A DNA stretch of 45,164 nt, from contig JAGAJK010000015.1 in NCBI GenBank assembly GCA_017626145.1, positions 1 to 45,164 on the forward strand. Direction: 5' to 3'. Under the pieces are notes generated by a model. It searched no databases and was not told the DNA's origin. It saw only the letters and a list, made by a program, of their open reading frames with translations. Both the position numbers and the translations under genes were made by a program. This document shows positions 6,417 to 13,821 of this stretch, piece after piece (the stretch's first letter is position 1; each line of letters begins with the position of its first letter). The stretch comes from Clostridia bacterium. Its GTDB lineage: Bacteria; Bacillota; Clostridia; RGIG6154.

Positions 6417-8642
6417 TTGAAAGCATTGCTTGTTCTTATGGGAATGGAAATAGGCGGCGCAGAAACTCATGTTTTAGAGCTGTCTGCTGCTTTAAAGTCA
6501 CGCGGTGTCGAGGTTCTTATTGCCTCAAACGGCGGAATTTATACAAACGAGCTTGAAAAGATGGGGATTAAGCACTACAACTTACCTCTCCATAATAAAA
6601 AAATCGGCAATATGATAAAGTCATATTTCGGACTTAAAAAGATAATAAAAACAGAAAAGCCGGATGTGGTACACGGCCACGCAAGAATACCTTCGTTTAT
6701 TCTCGGGCTTCTTAATAAAACTATGGGCTTTAATTTTGTAACAACTGCCCATTGGGTTTTTGACACATCGGGAATACTTAAATATGTAACTAACTGGGGT
6801 TACAGAACCGTTGCGGTAAGCGAAGATATAAAGACGTATCTTATTGATAATTATAATGTTCCATCGCAGGATATAACAGTTACCATAAATGGTATAAATA
6901 CTGAAAAGTTTGCTCCGGGGCAGGATAAAAAAGCAATAATAGCAGAGCTTGGACTTAAGGAGGATACTATAAAAATCGTTTATATCAGCCGTCTTGATGA
7001 ATCGAGAAGTCTGGTTGCCAAGCATCTTTTAGATGTTGCCGACGATATTAAGGAAAAGCATAATGTTGAAATAATTATTGTAGGCGGCGGTGACGATATG
7101 AATAATATCGAAGCAATTACCTACGAAGTAAATAAAAAAGCAGAAAATAAATTTGTATTTCTTACAGGTGCAAGAACGGATATAGACCGTTTTGTAGCAT
7201 TGGCAGATGTATTTATAGGTGTTTCCCGTTCGGCTCTTGAAGCAATGAGCGGAGCGGTGCCTGTAATTGTTGCAGGTAATGAGGGATATATCGGTATTTT
7301 TGATGAGGACAAGCTTGATGACTGTATCAGCACCAATTTCTGTTGCAGAGGTATGGAAGCGTCATCTCCCCAGAGACTTCTTAAGGATGTTTTATCTGTT
7401 CTTGAGATGAACGATGAAGAAAAATCAAGGATAGGTACTTACGGAAGAAATATTATTCTGAAGCATTATTCTGTTGACAAGATGGCAGAGGATAATCTTA
7501 TGGTCTATAACGATATTATTTCTCACGGTAACAAGGGTGTCGATATTGTTCTTTCGGGCTATTACGGTCACAATAATAACGGTGATGAAGCCTTGCTTGG
7601 TGCGATTCTTGAGGAAATTTCAAAGAAAAGAAAGGGAACACGCTTTACGGTGCTTTCAAAGAGACCTAAGCTTACATCAAAACAGCACGGAGTAAAGTCC
7701 GTGAACAGATTTAATATTTTCAAGGTTTATTCTGCCATTAAAAACTGTCGTCTTTTACTCAGTGGTGGAGGCAGTCTTATCCAGGATGCAACAAGCACAA
7801 AATCACTTTTTTATTATACTCACGTAATAAAGCTTGCACTCAGTAAAAAGAAAAAGGTTTTCGTTTACGCTAATGGAATAGGTCCGGTTAATAAGGAATA
7901 CAATCAGAAGATAGCTTCAAAAGTTCTCAACGAGGTAGATTATATAACGCTTCGTGATGATAAAAGTGTTGAGGTTTTGGAAAATATAGGAGTAACACAA
8001 CCTGAAATTGAAGTAACTGCCGATCCTGCAGTTTCTGTTTCTCCCGTTAACCTTGAAAGAGTAATAGAAATATTTGAAAAGGAAAAAATTGTACCCAATG
8101 AGTATTTTGCAGTTTCAATGCGTCAGTGGGAGGATACCGACGTTACATGGCAGATAAGCAGAATCTGTGACTACGTATCTCATAAATACGGCCTGACAGC
8201 GGTATTTATTCCAATGCAGAATCCTGATGATATGGAAATCAGTCAGAAATGTATTTCACGTATGGAAAAGGAAGGGTATGTTCTTAAGGGTGAGTACGAT
8301 TACCGTGATATAATGGGTATATGTGCAAATTCAAAATTTGTGCTTTCAATGCGTCTGCACGCACTTATGTACGGTGCAAATTCAGGCATTCCCGTAATAG
8401 GTCTTGGTTATGACCCGAAGGTGGAGGCATATCTTCGTTATATGCAGCATTCTTTTATGACAGATATAAATAATCTTTCATATGACAGCGTTGTAAAAAT
8501 GGTTGATGAGATTATGGAGAACTACGAGGATATAAGTGCAAAGCTTAAAGACCGTGGAGCATTTATGAGAGAAAAGGCGAAAAGAAACCCTGAAATAGCT
8601 TGCGAATTACTTGGAGGAACTGATGAGAATATTAGGAGTTGA
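6417..8642 (+). CDS. csaB: fused GT4 glycosyltransferase / CsaB-type polysaccharide pyruvyltransferase
   Basis: A 741-residue protein with two complete domains. Residues 1-370 are a GT4 glycosyltransferase (GGAETHVLEL near the N-terminus, a Rossmann core, ARSALEAMSG-type C-terminal donor site as SRSALEAMSG). Residues 375-735 are a CsaB pyruvyltransferase: GYYGHNNNGDEALL at the start, SGGGSLIQD near 449, MRLHALMYG near 645. CsaB adds ketal pyruvate to secondary cell-wall polymers so that SLH-domain proteins can dock. The start is TTG 6417 with AAAGAAAGGG upstream; the MKALLVLMG N-terminus fits the family. It overlaps ruvX by 20 nt. The fused glycosyltransferase may make the sugar that is pyruvylated, which is inference. 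Confidence 0.9.
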   Translation: MKALLVLMGMEIGGAETHVLELSAALKSRGVEVLIASNGGIYTNELEKMGIKHYNLPLHNKKIGNMIKSYFGLKKIIKTEKPDVVHGHARIPSFILGLLNKTMGFNFVTTAHWVFDTSGILKYVTNWGYRTVAVSEDIKTYLIDNYNVPSQDITVTINGINTEKFAPGQDKKAIIAELGLKEDTIKIVYISRLDESRSLVAKHLLDVADDIKEKHNVEIIIVGGGDDMNNIEAITYEVNKKAENKFVFLTGARTDIDRFVALADVFIGVSRSALEAMSGAVPVIVAGNEGYIGIFDEDKLDDCISTNFCCRGMEASSPQRLLKDVLSVLEMNDEEKSRIGTYGRNIILKHYSVDKMAEDNLMVYNDIISHGNKGVDIVLSGYYGHNNNGDEALLGAILEEISKKRKGTRFTVLSKRPKLTSKQHGVKSVNRFNIFKVYSAIKNCRLLLSGGGSLIQDATSTKSLFYYTHVIKLALSKKKKVFVYANGIGPVNKEYNQKIASKVLNEVDYITLRDDKSVEVLENIGVTQPEIEVTADPAVSVSPVNLERVIEIFEKEKIVPNEYFAVSMRQWEDTDVTWQISRICDYVSHKYGLTAVFIPMQNPDDMEISQKCISRMEKEGYVLKGEYDYRDIMGICANSKFVLSMRLHALMYGANSGIPVIGLGYDPKVEAYLRYMQHSFMTDINNLSYDSVVKMVDEIMENYEDISAKLKDRGAFMREKAKRNPEIACELLGGTDENIRS

Positions 8643-9036
8643 TTTTGGCGACAGAAGAACAGGCGTTGCCCTTTCTGATGAATTCGGATGGACTGCACAG
8701 GGGCTTACCACGATTTTTCACTGGAACCCCGAAGAGGTTGCAAAAGAGGTGGCAAGGCTGGCAAATGAGCATAAAGCTGAAAAAATAGTTCTCGGACTTC
8801 CTAAAAATATGGACGGAAGTGTGGGGTTTCGAGGAGAAGCAACAAAGGAATTTGCCGAAAAGTTAAAGACGGAAATTGATATTCCTGTTATCTTCTGGGA
8901 TGAAAGACTTTCAACCGTTGCGGCTCACAGGACGTTAAATGAGACAAACGTAAGAGGTAAAAAACGCAAAAATATAGTTGATACAGTTGCTGCGACATAT
9001 ATACTTCAGGGGTATCTGGATTCATTAACAAAATAA
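8623..9036 (+). CDS. ruvX: Holliday junction resolvase-like YqgF/RuvX
   Basis: A 137-residue RNase H-fold protein with the family N-terminus MRILGVDFGDRRTGVALSD, a central VLGLPKNMDGS motif, and WDERLST near residue 96-102. YqgF proteins act in pre-16S rRNA 5' maturation and have been proposed as Holliday junction resolvases. ATG 8623 follows GGAGG at ideal spacing; an in-frame TTG 12 nt earlier overlaps that ribosome binding site. The gene overlaps the end of csaB and so is translationally coupled to it, an accidental-looking partnership of envelope and RNA/DNA functions. Confidence 0.93.
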   Translation: MRILGVDFGDRRTGVALSDEFGWTAQGLTTIFHWNPEEVAKEVARLANEHKAEKIVLGLPKNMDGSVGFRGEATKEFAEKLKTEIDIPVIFWDERLSTVAAHRTLNETNVRGKKRKNIVDTVAATYILQGYLDSLTK

Positions 9037-9049
9037 TTTTAAAAAACAC

Positions 9050-9078
9050 TTGACAAATCAAGGAAACTATATTATAAT
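9050..9078 (+). promoter_or_regulatory. perfect consensus promoter of the tRNA operon
   Basis: TTGACA (9050-9055), exactly 17 bp, TATAAT (9073-9078), the strongest promoter match in the window, as expected for stable RNA. Confidence 0.9.
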
Positions 9079-9086
9079 AATTGTTG

Positions 9087-9192
9087 CTGTCGGAATTAAT
9101 ATGGCGGTGTAGCTCAGTTGGCTAGAGCAATCGGTTCATACCCGATCGGTCGGTAGTTCAAGTCTACTCGCCGCTACCATAAATTCCGACAG
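9087..9192. repeat. inverted repeat enclosing the tRNA-Met
   Basis: CTGTCGGAATT (9087-9097) and AATTCCGACAG (9182-9192) are perfect 11-bp complements and would close a stem around the whole tRNA-Met, leaving tRNA-Val outside. A role in precursor processing is likely but not shown. Confidence 0.6.
9103..9179 (+). tRNA. tRNA-Met (CAT), elongator type
   Basis: 77 nt with encoded CCA. The cloverleaf is complete: acceptor GGCGGTG/CGCCGCT (two wobble pairs), D-arm AGCTCAGTTGG, anticodon stem ATCGG/CCGAT with loop TTCATAC, T-arm GGTAG-TTCAAGT-CTACT. The paired first base and lack of three G-C pairs next to the anticodon loop rule out initiator tRNA. A CAT anticodon can also be tRNA-Ile2 (lysidine); elongator Met is more likely. 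Confidence 0.9.
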
Positions 9193-9199
9193 TATTTAC

Positions 9200-9275
9200 G
9201 GGAGCATAGCTCAGCTGGGAGAGCATCTGCCTTACAAGCAGAGGGTCATAGGTTCGAGCCCTATTGTTCCCACCA
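9200..9275 (+). tRNA. tRNA-Val (TAC)
   Basis: 76 nt with encoded CCA: acceptor GGGAGCA/TGTTCCC, anticodon stem TCTGC/GCAGA, loop CTTACAA (anticodon TAC), T-loop GTTCGAG. Cotranscribed with tRNA-Met, 20 nt downstream of it. Confidence 0.93.
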
Positions 9276-9276
9276 G

Positions 9277-9310
9277 AAAAAAACGTACTGAAAATTCAGT
9301 ACGTTTTTTT
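9277..9310 (+). terminator. intrinsic terminator of the tRNA operon
   Basis: AAAAAACGTACTGAA pairs with TTCAGTACGTTTTTT around a 2-4 nt loop, ending in seven T, directly after the tRNA-Val CCA. Confidence 0.9.
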
Positions 9311-9483
9311 CAGTTATATTTGCCTGCGGCAAGTTATATTACTACGCAGTTATATTCGGTAATACCGAGTGATATTGTGCTTCGCACAGTTAACGGGCAA
9401 ATATAATATAACTGAAACCGAAGGTTTCAATATCACTTTTGGCTTATCAAAAATATCACTCCATCGAAGATGGAATATCACAA
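9311..9483. repeat. MITE-like hairpin-array repeat
   Basis: The left half has copies of the spacer AGTTATATT/AGTGATATT between short hairpins such as TTGCCTGCGGCAA, TCGGTAATACCGA and TGTGCTTCGCACA. The right half carries the complementary spacers (AATATAACT, AATATCACT) between GAAACCGAAGGTTTC, a degenerate hairpin, and TCCATCGAAGATGGA. The left spacers can pair with the right ones, with the hairpins bulging out. There is no coding capacity of its own; one forward frame runs through it into the HAD gene by chance. Confidence 0.65.
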
Positions 9484-9513
9484 ATGTTGAAAATAAAAGA
9501 ACAGAGGCGAAAA

Positions 9514-10146
9514 ATGGAACAGAAAACATACATATTTGATTTTGACGGAACTTTGGTTGATTCTATGGACACCTGGGCAGGTGTTTACATAAAGCTGCTT
9601 GATGAAAACGGTATATCTTATCCGAGTGATATTGTCAAAATAATAACTCCGCTGGGAAATAGCGGAGCGGCAAAATACTGTATTTCTTTGGGTCTTCATA
9701 TGACAGCCGAAGAGATTGCAGAGCATAATCACGAAATACTTATAAAGCGTTACGGTTATGAGATACCCGAAAAAAGTAATGTAACCAAAACCTTAAAAAG
9801 ACTAAAAGAAAAAGGATGCAGTTTAAATGTTTTAACCGCATCACCTCATAAATATCTTGACCCCTGTTTAAAAAGACTTGGTATTTACGAACTTTTTGAT
9901 AACGTATGGTCAATTGACGATTTCGGCCATTCAAAAGGGGAAACTGTAATATACGAAAAAGCGGCACAAAGACTCGGTGTGAAAGTTTCAGATTGTGTTT
10001 TTGCCGACGATAATCTTATTGCCCTTAAAACAGCAAAGGAAGCAGGAATGGTAACCTTGGGTGTTTACGATAAATCCTCCCACGACCTTACCGAAGAAAT
10101 TAAAATGGTTTCAGATAAATACATAACAGATTTTGATCAAATTTAA
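9514..10146 (+). CDS. HAD-superfamily hydrolase, subfamily IA (phosphoglycolate phosphatase-like)
   Basis: A 210-residue phosphatase with all four HAD motifs. Motif I is DFDGT (nucleophile D9, acid/base D11). A helical cap (about 20-85) follows. Motif II is LTAS, motif III a lysine in GHSKGE, and motif IV FADDN. ATG 9514 has AGAGGCG 6 nt upstream; the longer frame from 9439 lies inside the hairpin repeat and is rejected. It shares a bidirectional terminator with the convergent pnuC. Substrate unknown; phosphoglycolate or sugar phosphates are typical. Confidence 0.9.
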   Translation: MEQKTYIFDFDGTLVDSMDTWAGVYIKLLDENGISYPSDIVKIITPLGNSGAAKYCISLGLHMTAEEIAEHNHEILIKRYGYEIPEKSNVTKTLKRLKEKGCSLNVLTASPHKYLDPCLKRLGIYELFDNVWSIDDFGHSKGETVIYEKAAQRLGVKVSDCVFADDNLIALKTAKEAGMVTLGVYDKSSHDLTEEIKMVSDKYITDFDQI

Positions 10147-10176
10147 AAAGAACAGATTTTACTTCTGTTCTTTTTT
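10145..10176. terminator. bidirectional terminator between HAD gene and pnuC
   Basis: AAAAAGAACAGA pairs with TCTGTTCTTTTT, A-rich on one side and T-rich on the other, so it works in both directions. The pnuC stop codon (10159-10161) lies in its loop. Confidence 0.85.
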
Positions 10177-10842
10177 CATTCTTTGCCAGTTTATAAAGCC
10201 GTATAAATCGTTAATTAAAAACATCGCAAAGCAGGCAACCATAGGAACGTAGGAAATGTTTTCCGTTGACGCAAGAATCCATAAAACAATCAAAACAATG
10301 TCGTTAAGTGCGTACAAAAGGGCGTAATAAGGGCTTCTTACAACAGTTAAATACGAAGCGCAAAAGCTTGTTGTAACCGAAATTGTGCTTACAATAAGAT
10401 TTGCGTTTTTAAGGTAACCAAGAATAAAGTAAAATGCAGTAGTTATAATGATTGCAAGAACGACCATAAGTGTGATTGTTTTTGCATTAAGCCTTGCAAC
10501 CTTTACTTCATTTGTGTCCTTATAAGGGTTTTTAATCCAGGAAATAAGAGCCGCAAGTGCCGTAGGAGCAGTCATACAAAGATAGGTTATCATTTCTCCG
10601 TAGTAGGTAAAAAAGAAAGATATGATACCGTAAAATATTGCAAAAATTATTGTTATAAGCTGTCCTAAAGCATAGCCTTTGGAAACAAATATCAAAGCCG
10701 TTACGCCCACTAAGGATGCAACCAAAGTAAGATAGTCCTTGCTTTGAAAAATTATAAAGGAAAGAGTTACCACGGCAAGGGAAAATAAATACAGACAAAT
10801 TTCAAATTTTGTAAGCTCTTTAAACTGTTTTAGAATATTCAT
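10159..10842 (-). CDS. pnuC: PnuC-family vitamin transporter
   Basis: A 227-residue integral membrane protein with about seven hydrophobic segments. The C-terminal part has the PnuC signature region: SPYYALLYALNDIVLIVLW, then an Asn-Asp-Leu-Tyr-Gly-Phe-x-Asn-Trp stretch near the end that lines the substrate site in this family. PnuC proteins facilitate diffusion of nicotinamide riboside; relatives carry thiamine (PnuT) or riboflavin (PnuX). GGAGG sits 6 nt before ATG 10842. No gene for NAD or thiamine synthesis is adjacent, so the substrate is open. The unusual structured leader upstream is the best clue to its ligand. Confidence 0.88.
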   Translation of the reverse strand: MNILKQFKELTKFEICLYLFSLAVVTLSFIIFQSKDYLTLVASLVGVTALIFVSKGYALGQLITIIFAIFYGIISFFFTYYGEMITYLCMTAPTALAALISWIKNPYKDTNEVKVARLNAKTITLMVVLAIIITTAFYFILGYLKNANLIVSTISVTTSFCASYLTVVRSPYYALLYALNDIVLIVLWILASTENISYVPMVACFAMFLINDLYGFINWQRMKKEQK

Positions 10843-10943
10843 AAAACCTCCAAAAAAAATAACACCCGACAGTGTATCTTCAAAGACCTAACGATACACT
10901 TCCGCGTGTTTACGCACTACCCGGTGGCAGTATTATTTACTTC
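10843..10943 (-). ncRNA. structured 5' leader of pnuC, possible riboswitch
   Basis: The transcript from the promoter at 10950-10978 starts with about 100 nt of leader. Read on the minus strand it folds as an outer CACC/GGTG stem, a small GCGT-AAAC-ACGC hairpin and a GTGTATC/GATACAC hairpin with a 14-nt loop. A run of eight T follows, then GGAGG. The outer stem next to the T run looks like a terminator or a ribosome-binding-site gate. It matches no TPP, FMN or T-box consensus I know. Confidence 0.5.
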
Positions 10944-10949
10944 TAAACA

Positions 10950-10978
10950 AGAATATCATAAAAACAACCAAAAGTCAA
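10950..10978 (-). promoter_or_regulatory. promoter of pnuC
   Basis: On the minus strand TTGACT (10973-10978), 17 bp, TATTCT (10950-10955). The -35 box overlaps the foot of the upstream gene's terminator. Confidence 0.7.
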
Positions 10979-11008
10979 GCCGTGCAATCAAAATGATTGC
11001 ACGGCTTG
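10976..11008 (-). terminator. terminator of the 559-residue secreted protein gene
   Basis: A 15-bp perfect stem CAAGCCGTGCAATCA/TGATTGCACGGCTTG with a 3-nt loop, starting 5 bp after the stop codon and followed on the minus strand by a T-rich stretch. Confidence 0.85.
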
Positions 11009-11013
11009 TCATA

Positions 11014-12693
11014 TTAATTGCCGTAGTAAACTTTGTTTACATAGTGTTTATAAACGATAACATCTGTAACGGTTTCTTTATAATATCTAAGAAGAACTGC
11101 ATAATCGCTATCTTCGTCTACCTGACCATTAATCCATCTTGAAGACTGAATATCACCGAATGAACCAACAACAACTTTATTGGTAGCTGTGTTTGACTTT
11201 GTGCAGTCGATAACTACAACCTGAGCTTCAGCAGGAATGAAGTGCCTTCCGATATTTGCTGTGTTGTTAGCATTAACTGCCGTGCCATCGTCTGCATAGG
11301 ATACGAGGTTAATTGTTCTTGAAGAATTATACTTATCATATACCGCACCAAATACATACTGAATCTTGTCAGAATCATTTTCGGTGAAGATTGCCGGGTA
11401 GTTCTTGTCGGCTATTTCTGTTATGCCAAGTGTGTCAAAGTCAGTACCGTCAAATGCAACCTTAACGATAGCACCGTCATTGTCTATACTGTATTCGAAT
11501 ACATCACCTTTAGCGAAAGTTACTGAGTTGAATACATCGTTTGTTGTAGCAAGAGTTTTTTCTTCACCATTTTGGGTGAATGTTACAGCATAGATTCTTT
11601 CACCAGCTGAATTGTTGGTTGTAATAACTTTCGATACAACTGCGAGGTTTTGTGACGGAATTCTATCTGTTAAAATCATCAGCTTTGATTTACCGGCATC
11701 AAATACTGAAAGGGTGTAATTGCAGTTATCACAAAGTAAGTCGGGCTGTATAATTTGAAAATCATCTAATTCAGGCTGTGCAAAAACAGGTAAATTGAAT
11801 ATGATGGTGTTTTCTGTAATTTCGTATAAATCTGCAAAAGACTTTTCAAATTTATCGTATGTGGCGATAGTTGGGTCTGTAATTTTGGAAAACTCTTTAT
11901 TATCGCTGTTTTCACCGGGGAAAATAATCTGTGATATTTTTTCTTCGGAATTTACGGAAAAAGCGATGATTCTTTGTGCATAATTTTCAGCTTTTTGTAA
12001 GTCTGTTGCAATTGTATTTCCGTATACATCTTCGTAGGTTGTGTTGCTTTTAAGTCTCCACACGGTATAATTTGAATTTCCGCCATAGCCGGAAAGGAAT
12101 AAAGGCATTTTTGAAATGTAAGTATTATACACATCGGTATCTGACATAGTGGATGTGTTAGTATCTGTGATAAGTACATTTTCCGCTAAATCATATGTTT
12201 TTACTGTTCCGGTTTCATCCAAAATTCGTGTTTCGTAGGATAAATTAATTAACGGAACGCCCGTAGGGTAATATGAAGCGGAGGATAATACGAACCCGTA
12301 ATGCATTTCAGTTTTTTCGCTGATTGGTATAGTTTTTGTAAGAGGCTCCATTTTATTATTCCAGATAAAAGCTTTAGCGTATTGAGTTTGAGTACCCGGA
12401 AATTTCAAAGCGGCTTCGGCGATTGTTTCGTTTTGTTTTAATGGTTGAATTGATATGTCGTAAATTATATCATTATTGTAGCTTGCGAAAAGGACATTTG
12501 CGTTTTCTGAAAATGATTCTTTAAGAGTCAGTGTCAATTGTGCAGATTTTATATCACATACATTGGTGAGCTCTTCACCGTAACTGTCAAAAACCGATAA
12601 AGTTGCATTTGGGGAGGCGAATACAGAGCTATACATAATTATTACTGTGAAAAGCAAAATTAAAAGCGGAATTATAAACTTTTTAAAACACAT
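11014..12693 (-). CDS. secreted protein of unknown function
   Basis: A 559-residue protein with a signal peptide: MCFKK, a hydrophobic core of about 20 residues, then SSVFA cleavage near residue 27. The rest is Thr/Asn/Asp-rich with no transmembrane segment, typical of beta-rich extracellular proteins. The last 150 residues (VVVID, IQSSRWINGQ, DYAVLLRYYK) look like a separate domain. ATG 12693 is preferred over GTG 12702 because the GTG sits inside the GAGGTG ribosome binding site. The gene is monocistronic, bounded by a strong terminator and a consensus promoter with a palindrome. No enzyme motif, SLH repeat or sorting signal is visible, and I recognise no family. Confidence 0.82.
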   Translation of the reverse strand: MCFKKFIIPLLILLFTVIIMYSSVFASPNATLSVFDSYGEELTNVCDIKSAQLTLTLKESFSENANVLFASYNNDIIYDISIQPLKQNETIAEAALKFPGTQTQYAKAFIWNNKMEPLTKTIPISEKTEMHYGFVLSSASYYPTGVPLINLSYETRILDETGTVKTYDLAENVLITDTNTSTMSDTDVYNTYISKMPLFLSGYGGNSNYTVWRLKSNTTYEDVYGNTIATDLQKAENYAQRIIAFSVNSEEKISQIIFPGENSDNKEFSKITDPTIATYDKFEKSFADLYEITENTIIFNLPVFAQPELDDFQIIQPDLLCDNCNYTLSVFDAGKSKLMILTDRIPSQNLAVVSKVITTNNSAGERIYAVTFTQNGEEKTLATTNDVFNSVTFAKGDVFEYSIDNDGAIVKVAFDGTDFDTLGITEIADKNYPAIFTENDSDKIQYVFGAVYDKYNSSRTINLVSYADDGTAVNANNTANIGRHFIPAEAQVVVIDCTKSNTATNKVVVGSFGDIQSSRWINGQVDEDSDYAVLLRYYKETVTDVIVYKHYVNKVYYGN

Positions 12694-12711
12694 AAAATTC
12701 ACCTCACGGTT

Positions 12712-12740
12712 ATTATAACATGCATGTTATTCTCTGTCAA
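12712..12740 (-). promoter_or_regulatory. consensus promoter with overlapping perfect palindrome
   Basis: On the minus strand TTGACA (12735-12740), 17 bp, TATAAT (12712-12717). The spacer and -10 box contain the perfect 16-bp palindrome ATAACATGCATGTTAT (12715-12730), placed where a dimeric repressor would block RNA polymerase. Confidence 0.85.
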
Positions 12741-12784
12741 TCTTTGGAATTCTTTGGATTTATATCATAAAAATTCAAAAACAC

Positions 12785-12813
12785 TTGATAAATTCTTGAT
12801 TTTGTTGTAAAAT
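12785..12813 (+). promoter_or_regulatory. promoter of the hprK operon
   Basis: TTGATA (12785-12790), 17 bp, TAAAAT (12808-12813), about 35 bp before the hprK ribosome binding site. Confidence 0.7.
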
Positions 12814-12861
12814 AAGATTGGTATATACTGTACCGAAGAAAAAGAAACAGGAGGTCAGGCA

Positions 12862-13800
12862 ATGGAAACATCTGAATTTTCAGTAAGTCTTAAGAAAATA
12901 GTTGATGACTTCAAGCTTGAGGTTCTTACCAATCCCGACAGAGTAGAGGAAATACAAATCAATAATACTGACGTTAACCGTCCGGGATTGCAGATTTGCG
13001 GATTTTTTGATTATTTTGAAAAAACAAGAATTCAGGTATTCGGTAAGGTTGAGCATACTTATATGGAAGGCCTTGACTCTGAAGAAAGAATGAAAAGATT
13101 TGATGCACTTTTTTCAAAAGAGTTTCCGGTGATGATTATATCAAGAAATCAGGAAATGTTTGATGAAATGAAAATTGCATCTGAAAAGTACAAAGTTCCT
13201 GTTTTAAGAACCAGTGACAATACATCTCATTTTTCAAGCCGTATGGTAAGCTTTTTAAACGTTCAGCTTGGAGAAAGAATAACCCGTCACGGTGTTCTGG
13301 TTGAAGTATACGGAGAAGGTGTTTTAATACTCGGTGAAAGCGGAGTAGGTAAAAGCGAGGCGGCAATTGAGCTTGTTAAGAGAGGTCACCGTCTTGTTGC
13401 CGATGATGCGGTTGAAATTAAAAAGGTTTCAGCAATTTCACTTGTAGGTACCGCACCTGAAATTATACGTCACTTTATCGAGCTTCGCGGCATCGGTATT
13501 GTTGATGTAAAGAAAATCTTTGGTATGGGCGCTGTTAAGGATACCGAAAAGATAGATATGGTAATAAACCTTGAACAGTGGGACGAACACAAAAAGTATG
13601 ACAGATTGGGGCTGCAAAATGAATATACCGAAATTTTAGGTATAGAAGTTCCTGCTCTTACAATTCCTGTAAGACCCGGAAGAAATTTGGCTGTAATTAT
13701 TGAGGTTGCGGCTATGAATAACCGTCAGAAAAAGATGGGTTATAATGCAGCAGAAGAACTGAATCAACGATTAATGGACGGCATGGCGAAAAATAAATAG
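12862..13800 (+). CDS. hprK: HPr kinase/phosphorylase
   Basis: A 312-residue bifunctional enzyme that phosphorylates and dephosphorylates Ser46 of HPr and so sets carbon catabolite repression. N-terminal domain about 1-128. The C-terminal kinase domain has Walker A GESGVGKS near residue 158-165 and the HprK signature ELRGIGIVDVKKIFG near 206-220. AGGAGG precedes ATG 12862. It heads a cluster with a sugar kinase, murB, an Asp23-type protein and fakA, spaced 20-25 nt apart, which suggests one operon joining carbon sensing with wall and lipid functions. No PTS gene is in the window. Confidence 0.96.
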   Translation: METSEFSVSLKKIVDDFKLEVLTNPDRVEEIQINNTDVNRPGLQICGFFDYFEKTRIQVFGKVEHTYMEGLDSEERMKRFDALFSKEFPVMIISRNQEMFDEMKIASEKYKVPVLRTSDNTSHFSSRMVSFLNVQLGERITRHGVLVEVYGEGVLILGESGVGKSEAAIELVKRGHRLVADDAVEIKKVSAISLVGTAPEIIRHFIELRGIGIVDVKKIFGMGAVKDTEKIDMVINLEQWDEHKKYDRLGLQNEYTEILGIEVPALTIPVRPGRNLAVIIEVAAMNNRQKKMGYNAAEELNQRLMDGMAKNK

Positions 13801-13821
13801 GACAGCGAAAGGAAAATTGTT

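Noticed and set aside
9311-9483. CRISPR array
   Set aside because: The repeated unit is only 9 bp, occurs in both orientations, and the intervals are small hairpins rather than unique spacers. No cas genes are present.
9439-9513. Longer N-terminus for the HAD hydrolase
   Set aside because: The added residues are encoded by the hairpin repeat, and the HAD motif I normally lies within the first dozen residues, as it does from ATG 9514.
10843-10943. TPP, FMN or T-box riboswitch before pnuC
   Set aside because: The conserved cores of these classes are not present; GGGTAGTGCGTAAACACGCGG only superficially recalls a T-box antiterminator.
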